From Prevotella sp. (GTDB taxonomy: Bacteria; Bacteroidota; Bacteroidia; Bacteroidales; Bacteroidaceae): a DNA stretch of 64,000 nucleotides. Numbering within the stretch: position 1 is the stretch's first letter; each line of letters starts with the position of its first letter. A model generated the notes under the pieces. The model saw nothing but the letters and a program-made list of their open reading frames with translations, had not been told where the DNA came from and did no database searches. The stretch is from assembly GCA_017447515.1 (NCBI GenBank), contig JAFSNG010000057.1, positions 32,813 through 96,812 on the forward strand, written 5' to 3'. A program made the position numbers and the translations under genes. Shown one piece after another: positions 17,439-25,399 of the stretch.

Positions 17439-18125
17439 TTAACTCTTAACTTTCGTCCAGATTCCTGTGAGTGGGGCTTCGACGACGATATGTTCCTTCG
17501 AAACGGGATGAATGAACTCCATCCGACGGGAAAGCAACGAGATGCTGCCGTCGGGATTGCTACGCTTGGCGCCGTATTTCAGGTCGCCCTTGATGGGACA
17601 GCCCATCGCTGCCAACTGACAACGAATCTGGTGGTGGCGCCCCGTCAGCAGGTTCACTTCCAAGAGCGTGTAGCGGTCGGTATGACCTGCCACGCAGTAT
17701 TTCAGGATGGCCTTCTTCGACCCGGGAACTTCGTGGTCGTAGGCGTACGACTTGTTCTGCTTCTCGTTGCGCATCAGCCAATGTTCCAGCGTATGCCATT
17801 CCCCATCATCTTCCACCTGGCATCTGCCATCTTCCATCTTACTTACCAGCGCCCAATAGGTCTTGTGTACCTCGCCGTCGCGAAACATCGTGTTCAGGCG
17901 CGCCAAGGCCTTCGACGTCCGCGCAAACATCACCAATCCCGCCACAGGACGGTCCAGACGGTGGACAACACCCAGGAATACCGCACTGGGTTTCTGGTAC
18001 TTCTCCTTGATGTACGCCTTCACCGTTTCCGACAGCGGGGTGTCGCCGGTCTTGTCGCCCTGCACGATTTCACCGCTCTCCTTTGTGACGATAATCACGT
18101 GGTTATCCTCGTAGACTACCTGCAT
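17439..18125 (-). CDS. RluA-family pseudouridine synthase
   Basis: A 228-residue protein with the RluA-family catalytic motif HRLDRP (55-60, catalytic D58) and the TGRHHQIR motif near 180. It isomerises uridine in rRNA or tRNA. There is no S4 domain, so it is the short single-domain type and the target base cannot be named. Residues 96-108 (KMEDG...DDG) are encoded by a heptamer repeat tract and look like an insertion between two strands. It lies in a minus-strand run mtnN-luxS-rluA-tamB-tamL with 9 bp to luxS and 1 bp to tamB. Confidence 0.88.
   Translation of the reverse strand: MQVVYEDNHVIIVTKESGEIVQGDKTGDTPLSETVKAYIKEKYQKPSAVFLGVVHRLDRPVAGLVMFARTSKALARLNTMFRDGEVHKTYWALVSKMEDGRCQVEDDGEWHTLEHWLMRNEKQNKSYAYDHEVPGSKKAILKYCVAGHTDRYTLLEVNLLTGRHHQIRCQLAAMGCPIKGDLKYGAKRSNPDGSISLLSRRMEFIHPVSKEHIVVEAPLTGIWTKVKS
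17803..17840. repeat. Heptamer tract inside the pseudouridine synthase gene
   Basis: Plus-strand units CCATCAT, CTTCCAC, CTGGCAT, CTGCCAT, CTTCCAT plus CTT make about five and a half 7-bp repeats. They encode residues 96-107 of the enzyme without breaking the frame. A gain or loss of a single unit would shift the frame. Confidence 0.75.
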
Positions 18126-18134
18126 AAATACTGA

Positions 18135-18629
18135 CTATGCGTCGGCGAAGAGTTTGCCGTCGTCGAGGGTGATTTGTAGTTTGGTGTATTCCGAGTGGAA
18201 ATCATTTTGCAGACGATCGAGGTAGCGGGCGCTTTCCCATTTGCACATAGGGAGATCGTGGAGCAGGTAGTTGCCGCAGGACTCGGGCTCGGTGGCGGGA
18301 ACGTGGTCCTGAGTGAGTATCCACTGGAGGCACTCGATGGTGAGCTGTCGCATGTCCTCAACGGTGTAGGTGCCAGTCATGACGATGTACATGCCAGTCA
18401 GGCAGCCCATTGGACCTACATAGACGACGTCGTCCTTGACGCGGCTGTTGCGAAACCACGTGGCCATCAGGTGCTCCAAGCTGTGCATGGCTGCCGGGGC
18501 AACGGCGGGCTCGTGGTTGGGCTCGGTGATGCGCAGGTCGAACGTCGTAAACCCTTTGTCCTCACGCGACACGTAGATGCCGGGTTTGAGGTGGGTGTGG
18601 TCGATAGTGAAACTTTGAATAACTTCCAT
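18135..18629 (-). CDS. luxS: S-ribosylhomocysteine lyase
   Basis: The 164-residue protein has all LuxS active-site residues: metal ligands H49 and H53 in HSLEH, third ligand C118 in the SCGNY motif, catalytic C76 in GPMGCLTG and base E52. It splits S-ribosylhomocysteine into homocysteine and DPD, the precursor of autoinducer-2. The enzyme of the preceding step, MtnN, is encoded directly upstream on the same strand, about 100 bp away across a large inverted repeat. Length is normal. Confidence 0.96.
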   Translation of the reverse strand: MEVIQSFTIDHTHLKPGIYVSREDKGFTTFDLRITEPNHEPAVAPAAMHSLEHLMATWFRNSRVKDDVVYVGPMGCLTGMYIVMTGTYTVEDMRQLTIECLQWILTQDHVPATEPESCGNYLLHDLPMCKWESARYLDRLQNDFHSEYTKLQITLDDGKLFADA

Positions 18630-18644
18630 AATTATATTTTTTTT

Positions 18645-18721
18645 GCAAGGACTACAGGACTTTAGGACTTTTTTTCTGTTATATCATGCGCAGAATAGTC
18701 GTTTAGTCCTGTAGTCCTTGC
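18645..18721. repeat. 17-bp perfect inverted repeat between mtnN and luxS
   Basis: The arm GCAAGGACTACAGGACT at 18645-18661 is matched exactly, in reverse complement, at 18705-18721; the loop is 43 nt. Within the arms there is also an 8-bp direct periodicity (GGACTACA, GGACTTTA, GGACTTTT). Transcribed leftwards from mtnN it would form a strong stem before luxS, then run into a T-poor stretch, so it could pause or process the message rather than end it. Confidence 0.8.
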
Positions 18722-18731
18722 TAAATTAATA

Positions 18732-19376
18732 TTAGAGGGACTCGACGAAAGTCTTGGTGACTTGGAAGGAGTGGTCGGCGATAGTGTCCCAGAAGTTGTG
18801 ATACTGCGAGGCATCGGTGTCGCGTAGGGGAATATCGCTAATGACGCGGAAGGATATGAACGGCACCTGATTCAGATAACACGTCTGGGCAATGGCGCAC
18901 GACTCCATGTCGACAGCCTTTGCCTCGGGGAAGTGACCAATGATTTCGCGCATCTTGTCCTTTGTGTCGACAAACCAGTCGCCGGTGACAATCAGTCCCG
19001 GGTGAAGGCTGATGTCTGACGGATGAAGGCTGAGCGCCTTGTCGAGCAGATAAGGGTCGGCCTTGAAACGGACGGGACATCCTTGCACCTGACCATAGAC
19101 GGTGGTGTCATCAATGGCACGGCCGCAGTAAACGTCATGGTAACACAGCTCGGTGCTGACAATGACGTCCTGAATGTTGATGTCGCCATTACCTCCGGCG
19201 CAACCGCTGGAGATGATGTAATCAGGGTGAAACTCGTTAATCATACGCTGGGCGCCGAGTGCGGCATTGACCTTGCCGATGCCACACTTTTGAACAAGGA
19301 CTTCGGAAGCGGGAAAGAGCTGCTGAAGTTGGCGCAACTCCTTGTCCATAGCTACAATAATACCAATTTTCTTCAT
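18732..19376 (-). CDS. mtnN: 5'-methylthioadenosine/S-adenosylhomocysteine nucleosidase
   Basis: A 214-residue nucleoside phosphorylase-fold protein. E13 aligns with the catalytic glutamate of E. coli Pfs, D181 in RVISDIP is the purine-binding catalytic aspartate, and the AVDMES stretch near residue 154-159 is the family's ribose-binding motif. It removes adenine from SAH and MTA; its SAH product is the LuxS substrate. I take the ATG at 19376, which starts MKKIGIIVAM and lies 20 bp after a -7 box; a longer frame upstream would run through the promoter. Residues 114-126 contain a repeated SLHP element encoded by a period-7 stretch (19001-19035). Confidence 0.93.
   Translation of the reverse strand: MKKIGIIVAMDKELRQLQQLFPASEVLVQKCGIGKVNAALGAQRMINEFHPDYIISSGCAGGNGDINIQDVIVSTELCYHDVYCGRAIDDTTVYGQVQGCPVRFKADPYLLDKALSLHPSDISLHPGLIVTGDWFVDTKDKMREIIGHFPEAKAVDMESCAIAQTCYLNQVPFISFRVISDIPLRDTDASQYHNFWDTIADHSFQVTKTFVESL
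19001..19035. repeat. Period-7 stretch inside mtnN
   Basis: GGTGAAG, GCTGATG, TCTGACG, GATGAAG, GCTGAGC: five 7-bp units, with the first two and last two nearly alike, so that SLHP occurs twice in the protein. The local protein length is not obviously larger than in other family members, so this may be partial resemblance rather than an insertion. Confidence 0.45.
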
Positions 19377-19396
19377 ATTTCTGTGATTTATGCCTG

Positions 19397-19404
19397 CAAA
19401 AATA
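19397..19404 (-). promoter_or_regulatory. -7 box for mtnN
   Basis: TATTTTTG on the minus strand ends 20 bp before the mtnN ATG. It shares the short intergenic space with the oppositely oriented yfhO promoter at 19427-19434. Confidence 0.5.
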
Positions 19405-19426
19405 CAACTTTTTCCGCAAAAATGAT

Positions 19427-19434
19427 TATCTTTG
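19427..19434 (+). promoter_or_regulatory. -7 box for the yfhO-fkp operon
   Basis: TATCTTTG on the plus strand, 43 bp before the yfhO ATG. The two opposite boxes are 22 bp apart, so the divergent transcripts start from overlapping promoter regions. Confidence 0.55.
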
Positions 19435-19472
19435 CACGCAAAATTGAAAAAAAAGTAATCATAAAGGTAAAA

Positions 19473-19500
19473 GTTCAATGTTTAGAGTTCAAAGTTTGAA
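19473..19500. repeat. Heptamer tract spanning the yfhO start codon
   Basis: GTTCAAT, GTTTAGA, GTTCAAA, GTTTGAA: four 7-bp units. The yfhO ATG (19478-19480) straddles the first and second units, so the tract supplies both the initiation site and the first seven codons. Confidence 0.65.
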
Positions 19501-22000
19501 GCAGTGGCTGCCCGATATTGTGGCGGTAGTACTTTTTGCAGTGATATCGTTTGCCTACTTCTTCCCTGCCGATTTCGAGGGACGAATTTTGTACAGGCAC
19601 GACTCGTCGGCCAGTCGCGGCGCGGGACAAGAAGCATCGGAATATTATCAGCGGACGGGTGAGCGGTCGCGGTGGACGAACGCATTGTTCGGAGGAATGC
19701 CGACATATCAGATTGCTCCGTCGTACAAGAGTACAGAGCTGTTGCAGCAGGCTGAGAAAGCTTACCACCTGTGGCTTCCGGAGAATGTGTGGTTTGTGTT
19801 TGCCTATTTGCTGGGATTCTATATCCTGCTGCGTGCCTTCGATTTCCGTTGGTATCTGGCTATGCTGGGCGGTATCATCTGGGCTTTCTCAAGCTATTTC
19901 TTCATCATCATAGCCGCAGGACACATCTGGAAGGTGATAGCACTGGCCTACCTGCCCCCGATGATTGCGGGTATCGTGCTGGCCTATCGAGGGAAATACC
20001 TGTGGGGACTGATAGTGACAGCACTGTTTGGCGCATTGGAAATATCGGCCAACCACGTGCAGATGACGTATTACTACTTGTTTATAGTCTTGGGTATGGT
20101 CGTCGCGTTCTTCATTGACGGATTGCTCAAGAAGCAATACAATCACCTATTGAAAGCTACGGGAGCCTGTTTGGTGGCGGGGGCAATAGCCGTCTCACTG
20201 AACTTGTCGAACTTGTACCATACATGGTCGTACGGTCAAGAGTCGATGCGTGGAAAGAGTGAACTGGTGAAGCAAAATTCTGCCAATCAGACATCGAGCG
20301 GACTGGAGCGTAACTATATCACTCAGTGGAGTTACGGAATAGACGAGACGTGGACGTTGCTGGTACCCAATACGAAGGGTGGCGCTTCGATACCCATGGT
20401 GCGCAACAAGACGGCCATGAAGAAGGCTGCACCTGAATATGAGGGCATCTATCAGCAGATAGGTCAATACTGGGGCGAGCAGCCGATGACGATGGGACCG
20501 GTGTATGTCGGTGCTTTTGTGATGATGCTGTTCATCTTAGGATTGTTCATTGTGAAGGGTCCGATGAAGTGGGCGCTGCTGGTGGTGACTATCCTATCGA
20601 TATTGTTGTCGTGGGGTAGGAACTTCATGCCGTTCACCGACTTCTTCATTGACTATATACCGATGTATGCGAAGTTCAGGACGGTATCGTCAATATTGGT
20701 TATTGCCGAATTCACTATTCCATTGCTGGCAATGCTGGCCTTGAAGAAAATAGTGGAAGAGCCGCAACTGTTGAAATCGCAAGCCCCTTGGCTGTACACG
20801 TCGTTTGCGCTGACAGCCGGAATGGCGCTGCTGTTTGCGCTGGCACCGAAAATGTTCTTTAGCGACTTTATCAGTAGCAGCGAGGCACAGGCTTTGAGCC
20901 AGATTCCGGCAGAGCAGTTGAAGCCATTGGTGAAGAACCTGATGGATATGCGTATCGCTGTGTTTACGGCAGACTGCTGGCGTTCGTTCTGGATTATCGT
21001 CGTCGGCACGGCCATGCTGTTGCTTTATAAATATAATAAGGTACGCAAGGAACTGATGGTGGGTGTACTGACTGTATTGTGTCTGGTGGACATGTGGCAG
21101 GTAAACAAGCGCTACCTGAACGACGAAATGTTTGTGTCGAAGACAATGCGCGAGGCTCCTATCGAGAAGTCGGATGCCATTGACCACATTCTGCAGGACA
21201 AGTCGCTGGACTACCGCGTATTGAACCTGGCAACGTCAACCTTCAACGAGAATGAGACATCGTTCTACCTGAAGAGTATCGGTGGCTACCATGCTGCAAA
21301 ACTGCGCCGCTATCAGGAACTGGTAGACGCCTATATCGACAAAGAAATCAATGGCGTGTATCGCGCTGTGGCTGGTGCTGCGGGCGATATGACTCAGGTG
21401 AATGGCGACAGCATCTATCCCGTGCTGAACATGCTGAATACGAAATACTTCATAATGCCGTTGCAGGGTGGACAGACTGTGCCGCTGGAGAATCCCTATA
21501 CATACGGTAATGCGTGGTTCGTGGACAAGGTGAACTACGTGGATAATGCCAATGAGGAGTTGGCGATGACGGGAAAACTGGCGTTGCGACATGAAGCTGT
21601 GGCCGACAAGAAATTCCGCGAACAGCTGGGCGACGGTGTCGTGCAGGATACGTTGAGTCTGGTGACCATCAAAGCCTACGAGCCCAACCAGTTGACTTAC
21701 GAGGTCAATTCGGACAAGGGCGGTGTTGTGGTGTTCTCAGAGATTTACTATCCTGGCTGGACGGCTACGGTGGACGGCGAGGAAACGGAACTTGGCCGTG
21801 TGGACTATGTGCTACGTGCACTGAAGGTGAAGCCCGGCAAGCACGAGGTGGTGTTGAGCTTCTTCCCGAAGAGTATCGATCGTACGGAGACGGCCGCATA
21901 CTCGGCTTATGTCGTATTGTTGCTGATTATCGCTTACCTCGGATGGAGAATCGTTCGTAGGCGTGATAACCAGACTGAGCAAGCACAGCAAGACAAATAA
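19478..22000 (+). CDS. YfhO-family membrane protein
   Basis: The 840-residue protein has about a dozen membrane spans in its first two thirds, an extracytoplasmic C-terminal region (about residues 540-800) rich in beta strands, and a last membrane span near the end. This is the YfhO architecture, a GT-C-like fold; Gram-positive YfhO glycosylates lipoteichoic acid, and Bacteroidetes members have no assigned substrate. The motif DSSASRGAGQEASEYY in the first loop holds an aspartate in the place of the GT-C catalytic acid (inference). It is followed by fkp after 2 bp, so a surface-glycan role is reasonable. Confidence 0.78.
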   Translation: MFRVQSLKQWLPDIVAVVLFAVISFAYFFPADFEGRILYRHDSSASRGAGQEASEYYQRTGERSRWTNALFGGMPTYQIAPSYKSTELLQQAEKAYHLWLPENVWFVFAYLLGFYILLRAFDFRWYLAMLGGIIWAFSSYFFIIIAAGHIWKVIALAYLPPMIAGIVLAYRGKYLWGLIVTALFGALEISANHVQMTYYYLFIVLGMVVAFFIDGLLKKQYNHLLKATGACLVAGAIAVSLNLSNLYHTWSYGQESMRGKSELVKQNSANQTSSGLERNYITQWSYGIDETWTLLVPNTKGGASIPMVRNKTAMKKAAPEYEGIYQQIGQYWGEQPMTMGPVYVGAFVMMLFILGLFIVKGPMKWALLVVTILSILLSWGRNFMPFTDFFIDYIPMYAKFRTVSSILVIAEFTIPLLAMLALKKIVEEPQLLKSQAPWLYTSFALTAGMALLFALAPKMFFSDFISSSEAQALSQIPAEQLKPLVKNLMDMRIAVFTADCWRSFWIIVVGTAMLLLYKYNKVRKELMVGVLTVLCLVDMWQVNKRYLNDEMFVSKTMREAPIEKSDAIDHILQDKSLDYRVLNLATSTFNENETSFYLKSIGGYHAAKLRRYQELVDAYIDKEINGVYRAVAGAAGDMTQVNGDSIYPVLNMLNTKYFIMPLQGGQTVPLENPYTYGNAWFVDKVNYVDNANEELAMTGKLALRHEAVADKKFREQLGDGVVQDTLSLVTIKAYEPNQLTYEVNSDKGGVVVFSEIYYPGWTATVDGEETELGRVDYVLRALKVKPGKHEVVLSFFPKSIDRTETAAYSAYVVLLLIIAYLGWRIVRRRDNQTEQAQQDK

Positions 22001-22002
22001 AT

Positions 22003-24567
22003 ATGATCAAGAAACTATTGTCATTGCCGCCCAATGTGGTGGATAGTTTCCATGAAGTGACCGGTTTGTCGCGTGATGAATACTTCTGCACCTGTGATCC
22101 TATCGGCCATCGGTTAGGGTCGGGTGGAGGTACTACGTGGTTGCTGCAGCAGGCCGAAGAGTGGTTGCAGGGCGAGCGTTGCATCATCCTGCATGCTGGA
22201 GGACAGAGCAAGCGGTTGCCGTCGTATGCTGTCAGTGGCAAAGTTTTGACGCCCATTCCCGTATTTCGCTGGGAGCGCGGTCAGCGCCTGTCGCAAACAT
22301 TGATGGATTTGCAGTTGCCGCTGTATGAGCGGATGATGGAACAGGCGCCGCGTTCGCTGACGACCATGATTGTCAGCGGCGACGTGTATATCCGTGCTGC
22401 CGAGCGCATCGGTGAAATCCCCGAGGCCGATGTGGTGTGTTACGGCTTGTGGCTTGACGCCTCTATTGCCAAGAATCATGGGGTGTTCGTGAGCGACCGT
22501 CGTACGCCGAACGTCCTGAAGCAGATGTTGCAAAAGCCTTCGACGGAGACGTTGATGGACTTGCTGAAGGACCACTTTTACCTGACGGATATCGGCATCT
22601 GGATGCTGAGCGACAGGGCGGTGCGGCTGTTGAAGAAGCGTAGCACCGCGGCCAGCGGTTCCCCCACTGGCATAAATCTACGTGAATACGACCTGTATTT
22701 GGAATTCGGTTGTGCGTTGGGGACCAATCCTACCATTGACGACCCGGAACTGAAGACGCTGACGGTGGCTGTTGTGCCGTTGCCAGGCGGTGAGTTCTAT
22801 CATTTCGGCACGTCGCGTGAGATGATCAGTTCGACGGTGGCCATTCAGAATATCGTGAACGACCAGCGTGACATCATGCACAACGACCGCAAACCGCATC
22901 CAAGCATTTTTACGCAAAATACCATTACGCATTATCGGTTTACGGAGGAGAATTACAACATTTGGATTGAGAATAGCTTTGTGGGACCGCGTTGGACGCT
23001 GACGCACGACAATGTGGTGACGGGTGTGCCTGAGAACGATTGGAACATCACGCTGGAACCAGGCGAATGTATCGATGTGGTGCCAGTAGGTGAGACGGAT
23101 TACGAGGTGCGCCGCTATCGGATTGATGAGGCTGTAAACAGCAATGAACTGGCGGAGAGGGCTAATCTGCGACGGTTGTTTGCGCAACGTCGGAAGTTCC
23201 GCGGTGAGAACTGGCCTGCAATGGCAAAAAACTGGCAGCATAGCGTATTTTACCAACTGGATTTGGATGATGCGGCGCGGGAGTTCGAGAAGATGCAGAT
23301 TCCCTTGCCGGAGCCCGTTTCGACTGATGCTCCCTTGTTGACGCGTATCCATGATGCTATGTTCCGTGGTGACAGCAACGGGGCCTTCTCGTTGTTACGG
23401 GAAGGACTTACGGTAAGTGCACTGGCCGTGAAACAGCAACCACGGTTGTCGGTATATCACGATCAAATAGTTTGGGGCCGTTCGCCAGTACGCATCGATT
23501 TGGCAGGCGGATGGACCGATACGCCGCCATACTGTCTGATGGAGGGCGGTTCGGTGGTGAATATCGCTATAGAACTGAACGGACAGCCTCCGTTGCAAGC
23601 TTATGTAAAACCCTGTCAGACACCGCACATTGTACTGCGAAGCATTGACCTGGGTGCGATGGAGGTGGTAGAAACCTACGAACAGCTGGCAGCATATAAT
23701 AAGGTGGGGTCACCTTTCTCCATTCCCAAGGCATCGCTGGTGTTGGCGGGTTTCCAGCCAGGATTCTCGCAACAGACGTATACCTCGTTGCGTGAACAGT
23801 TGGAGGCCTTTGGCAGCGGTATAGAACTGACATTACTTTCGGCCATTCCTGCAGGTAGCGGACTGGGTACGTCGAGCATCCTTGCGTCGACGGTGCTGGG
23901 TGCCGTCAGCGATTTCTGCGGACTGGGATGGGATAAGAACGAGATTGGCAAGCGCACGCTAGTTCTTGAGCAGTTGTTGACTACAGGCGGCGGATGGCAG
24001 GATCAGTTCGGTGGCGTCTTAGGTGGTGTGAAACTGCTGGAGACGCAACGCGGTTTCGACCAGAATCCGCTAGTGCGGTGGCTGCCCGACGACCTCTACA
24101 CCCAGCCTGAATACCAGCAATGTCACCTGTTGTATTATACAGGTGTGACGCGTACGGCCAAGAAAATATTAGCAGAGATTGTGCGTCGAATGTTCCTGAA
24201 TCATGGTGGCGAACTGCGTCAGTTGCGGGCTATGAAGGCTCACGCCCAGGATATGTACGAAGCCCTGCAGCGTCAGGATTTTCAGCGTATGGGACTGCTC
24301 ATCCGTAAGACGTGGGAGCAGAATCAGCTGATAGACAGCGGTACGAATCCTGATAGTGTGCGCCAGATTACCAACCTCATTGACGACCTGTGCTTGGGCT
24401 ATAAGTTGCCTGGTGCCGGTGGCGGCGGCTATCTCTATATGGTGGCGAAAGATCCTGAGGCAGCAGGACGTATCAAGCAGATACTGACGGTAGCACAACC
24501 GAATGCCAATGCACGTTTCGTGGATATGACGTTGTCGAAGAAGGGCCTGCAGGTGTCAAGGAGTTAA
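22003..24567 (+). CDS. fkp: Bifunctional fucokinase / fucose-1-phosphate guanylyltransferase
   Basis: This 854-residue protein has an N-terminal nucleotidyltransferase half (HAGGQSKRLPSYAVSGK near residues 63-80) and a C-terminal GHMP kinase half, with VRIDLAGGWTDTPPYC near 500 and the ATP loop PAGSGLGTSS near 615. It phosphorylates L-fucose and then couples it to GTP to make GDP-fucose, used by Bacteroides for capsule and glycoprotein fucosylation. Bacteroides Fkp is about 950 residues, so this is a shorter version; missing parts are outside the two motif regions. Residues 213-222 (AASGSPTG) look like a local insertion. A GH95 fucosidase is encoded at 55.9 kb. Confidence 0.92.
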   Translation: MIKKLLSLPPNVVDSFHEVTGLSRDEYFCTCDPIGHRLGSGGGTTWLLQQAEEWLQGERCIILHAGGQSKRLPSYAVSGKVLTPIPVFRWERGQRLSQTLMDLQLPLYERMMEQAPRSLTTMIVSGDVYIRAAERIGEIPEADVVCYGLWLDASIAKNHGVFVSDRRTPNVLKQMLQKPSTETLMDLLKDHFYLTDIGIWMLSDRAVRLLKKRSTAASGSPTGINLREYDLYLEFGCALGTNPTIDDPELKTLTVAVVPLPGGEFYHFGTSREMISSTVAIQNIVNDQRDIMHNDRKPHPSIFTQNTITHYRFTEENYNIWIENSFVGPRWTLTHDNVVTGVPENDWNITLEPGECIDVVPVGETDYEVRRYRIDEAVNSNELAERANLRRLFAQRRKFRGENWPAMAKNWQHSVFYQLDLDDAAREFEKMQIPLPEPVSTDAPLLTRIHDAMFRGDSNGAFSLLREGLTVSALAVKQQPRLSVYHDQIVWGRSPVRIDLAGGWTDTPPYCLMEGGSVVNIAIELNGQPPLQAYVKPCQTPHIVLRSIDLGAMEVVETYEQLAAYNKVGSPFSIPKASLVLAGFQPGFSQQTYTSLREQLEAFGSGIELTLLSAIPAGSGLGTSSILASTVLGAVSDFCGLGWDKNEIGKRTLVLEQLLTTGGGWQDQFGGVLGGVKLLETQRGFDQNPLVRWLPDDLYTQPEYQQCHLLYYTGVTRTAKKILAEIVRRMFLNHGGELRQLRAMKAHAQDMYEALQRQDFQRMGLLIRKTWEQNQLIDSGTNPDSVRQITNLIDDLCLGYKLPGAGGGGYLYMVAKDPEAAGRIKQILTVAQPNANARFVDMTLSKKGLQVSRS

Positions 24568-24590
24568 GAGGTAGGAAGTAGGATGCAAGA
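24563..24590. repeat. Short heptamer tract at the fkp-GSCFA junction
   Basis: GTTAAGA, GGTAGGA, AGTAGGA, TGCAAGA: four 7-bp units covering the fkp stop codon, the gap and the first base of the next start codon. The purine-rich strand resembles the mreC-mreD tract. Confidence 0.5.
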
Positions 24591-25399
24591 TGGAATTTAG
24601 GACGATTGTTGATGTAGCGAAGCCGGACTTCCGTATTGAACCTTGCGAAGAACTGCTCTTTGTGGGGTCGTGCTTTGCAGACTCTATCGGACAAAGGTTC
24701 CGCGAAGAGGGTTTCCCCGTGACGGTTAATCCTTATGGGACAATGTATAATCCTGCTTCCGTGCTGCATACCCTCATGCGTTGCGAGGTATCCCCCCGCA
24801 TCGCTTTCCTGACATTAGGCATCAATCATGTTTACAGATTGAAGGAAACGGGCGAAATCGTGGACAACTGCGAGAAACGTCCGCAAGCGCTCTTTCAGGA
24901 AGAGGAACTTTCCGTCGATGCCTGTGCCGACTTTCTGCAACAGGCTGTTGAGGTGCTTCGTAAGCGTCGTCCGGATGTCCGCGTGGTGATGACAGTTAGC
25001 CCCATTCGTTATCGGAAGTATGGTTACCACGAAAGCCAGATGTCGAAATCTACGTTGCTGCTGGCGATAGAGAAGGTGATTGCCAGCGATGGAATCGCAG
25101 GGCACTGTGCTTATTTTCCTGCCTACGAAATCGTGATGGATGAATTACGCGACTACCGATTCTATGCTGCGGATATGCTACACCCTTCTGCCCAGGCAGT
25201 AGAATATATCTGGGAACGACTGGTGGAAACCTATTTCTCGCCTGAGGCCAAGGCGTTTCTCGACGAGTGGCGACCCTTGAAACAAGCGTTAGGACACAAG
25301 CCCTTTAACCCTGATTCGGAAGAATATCGCGCATTAATGGATAAAACTATGTTAAAAGTAGCGGAATTACGAAAAAAATACAGTACTTTTGCACTATGA
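24590..25399 (+). CDS. GSCFA-domain protein
   Basis: A 269-residue protein with the name-giving motif (VGSCFADSIG at residues 25-34) and NPYGTMYNP near 47-55, then TLGINHVYR near 75 and DMLHPSAQAVEYIW near 195. The GSCFA fold resembles SGNH esterases: the serine in GSCF, and the D-x-x-H of DMLHP, would form the catalytic set. The substrate is not known; an acyl or acetyl ester on a surface glycan is a guess from its place between fkp and murF-alr. It overlaps the next gene by 4 bp. A heptamer-like tract (24563-24590) precedes its ATG. Confidence 0.85.
   Translation: MEFRTIVDVAKPDFRIEPCEELLFVGSCFADSIGQRFREEGFPVTVNPYGTMYNPASVLHTLMRCEVSPRIAFLTLGINHVYRLKETGEIVDNCEKRPQALFQEEELSVDACADFLQQAVEVLRKRRPDVRVVMTVSPIRYRKYGYHESQMSKSTLLLAIEKVIASDGIAGHCAYFPAYEIVMDELRDYRFYAADMLHPSAQAVEYIWERLVETYFSPEAKAFLDEWRPLKQALGHKPFNPDSEEYRALMDKTMLKVAELRKKYSTFAL

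Noticed and set aside
18630-18731. Classical terminator between mtnN and luxS
   Set aside because: In the leftward direction of transcription the stem is not followed by a clear T run except A/T-rich sequence well after it, so I report it as an inverted repeat only.
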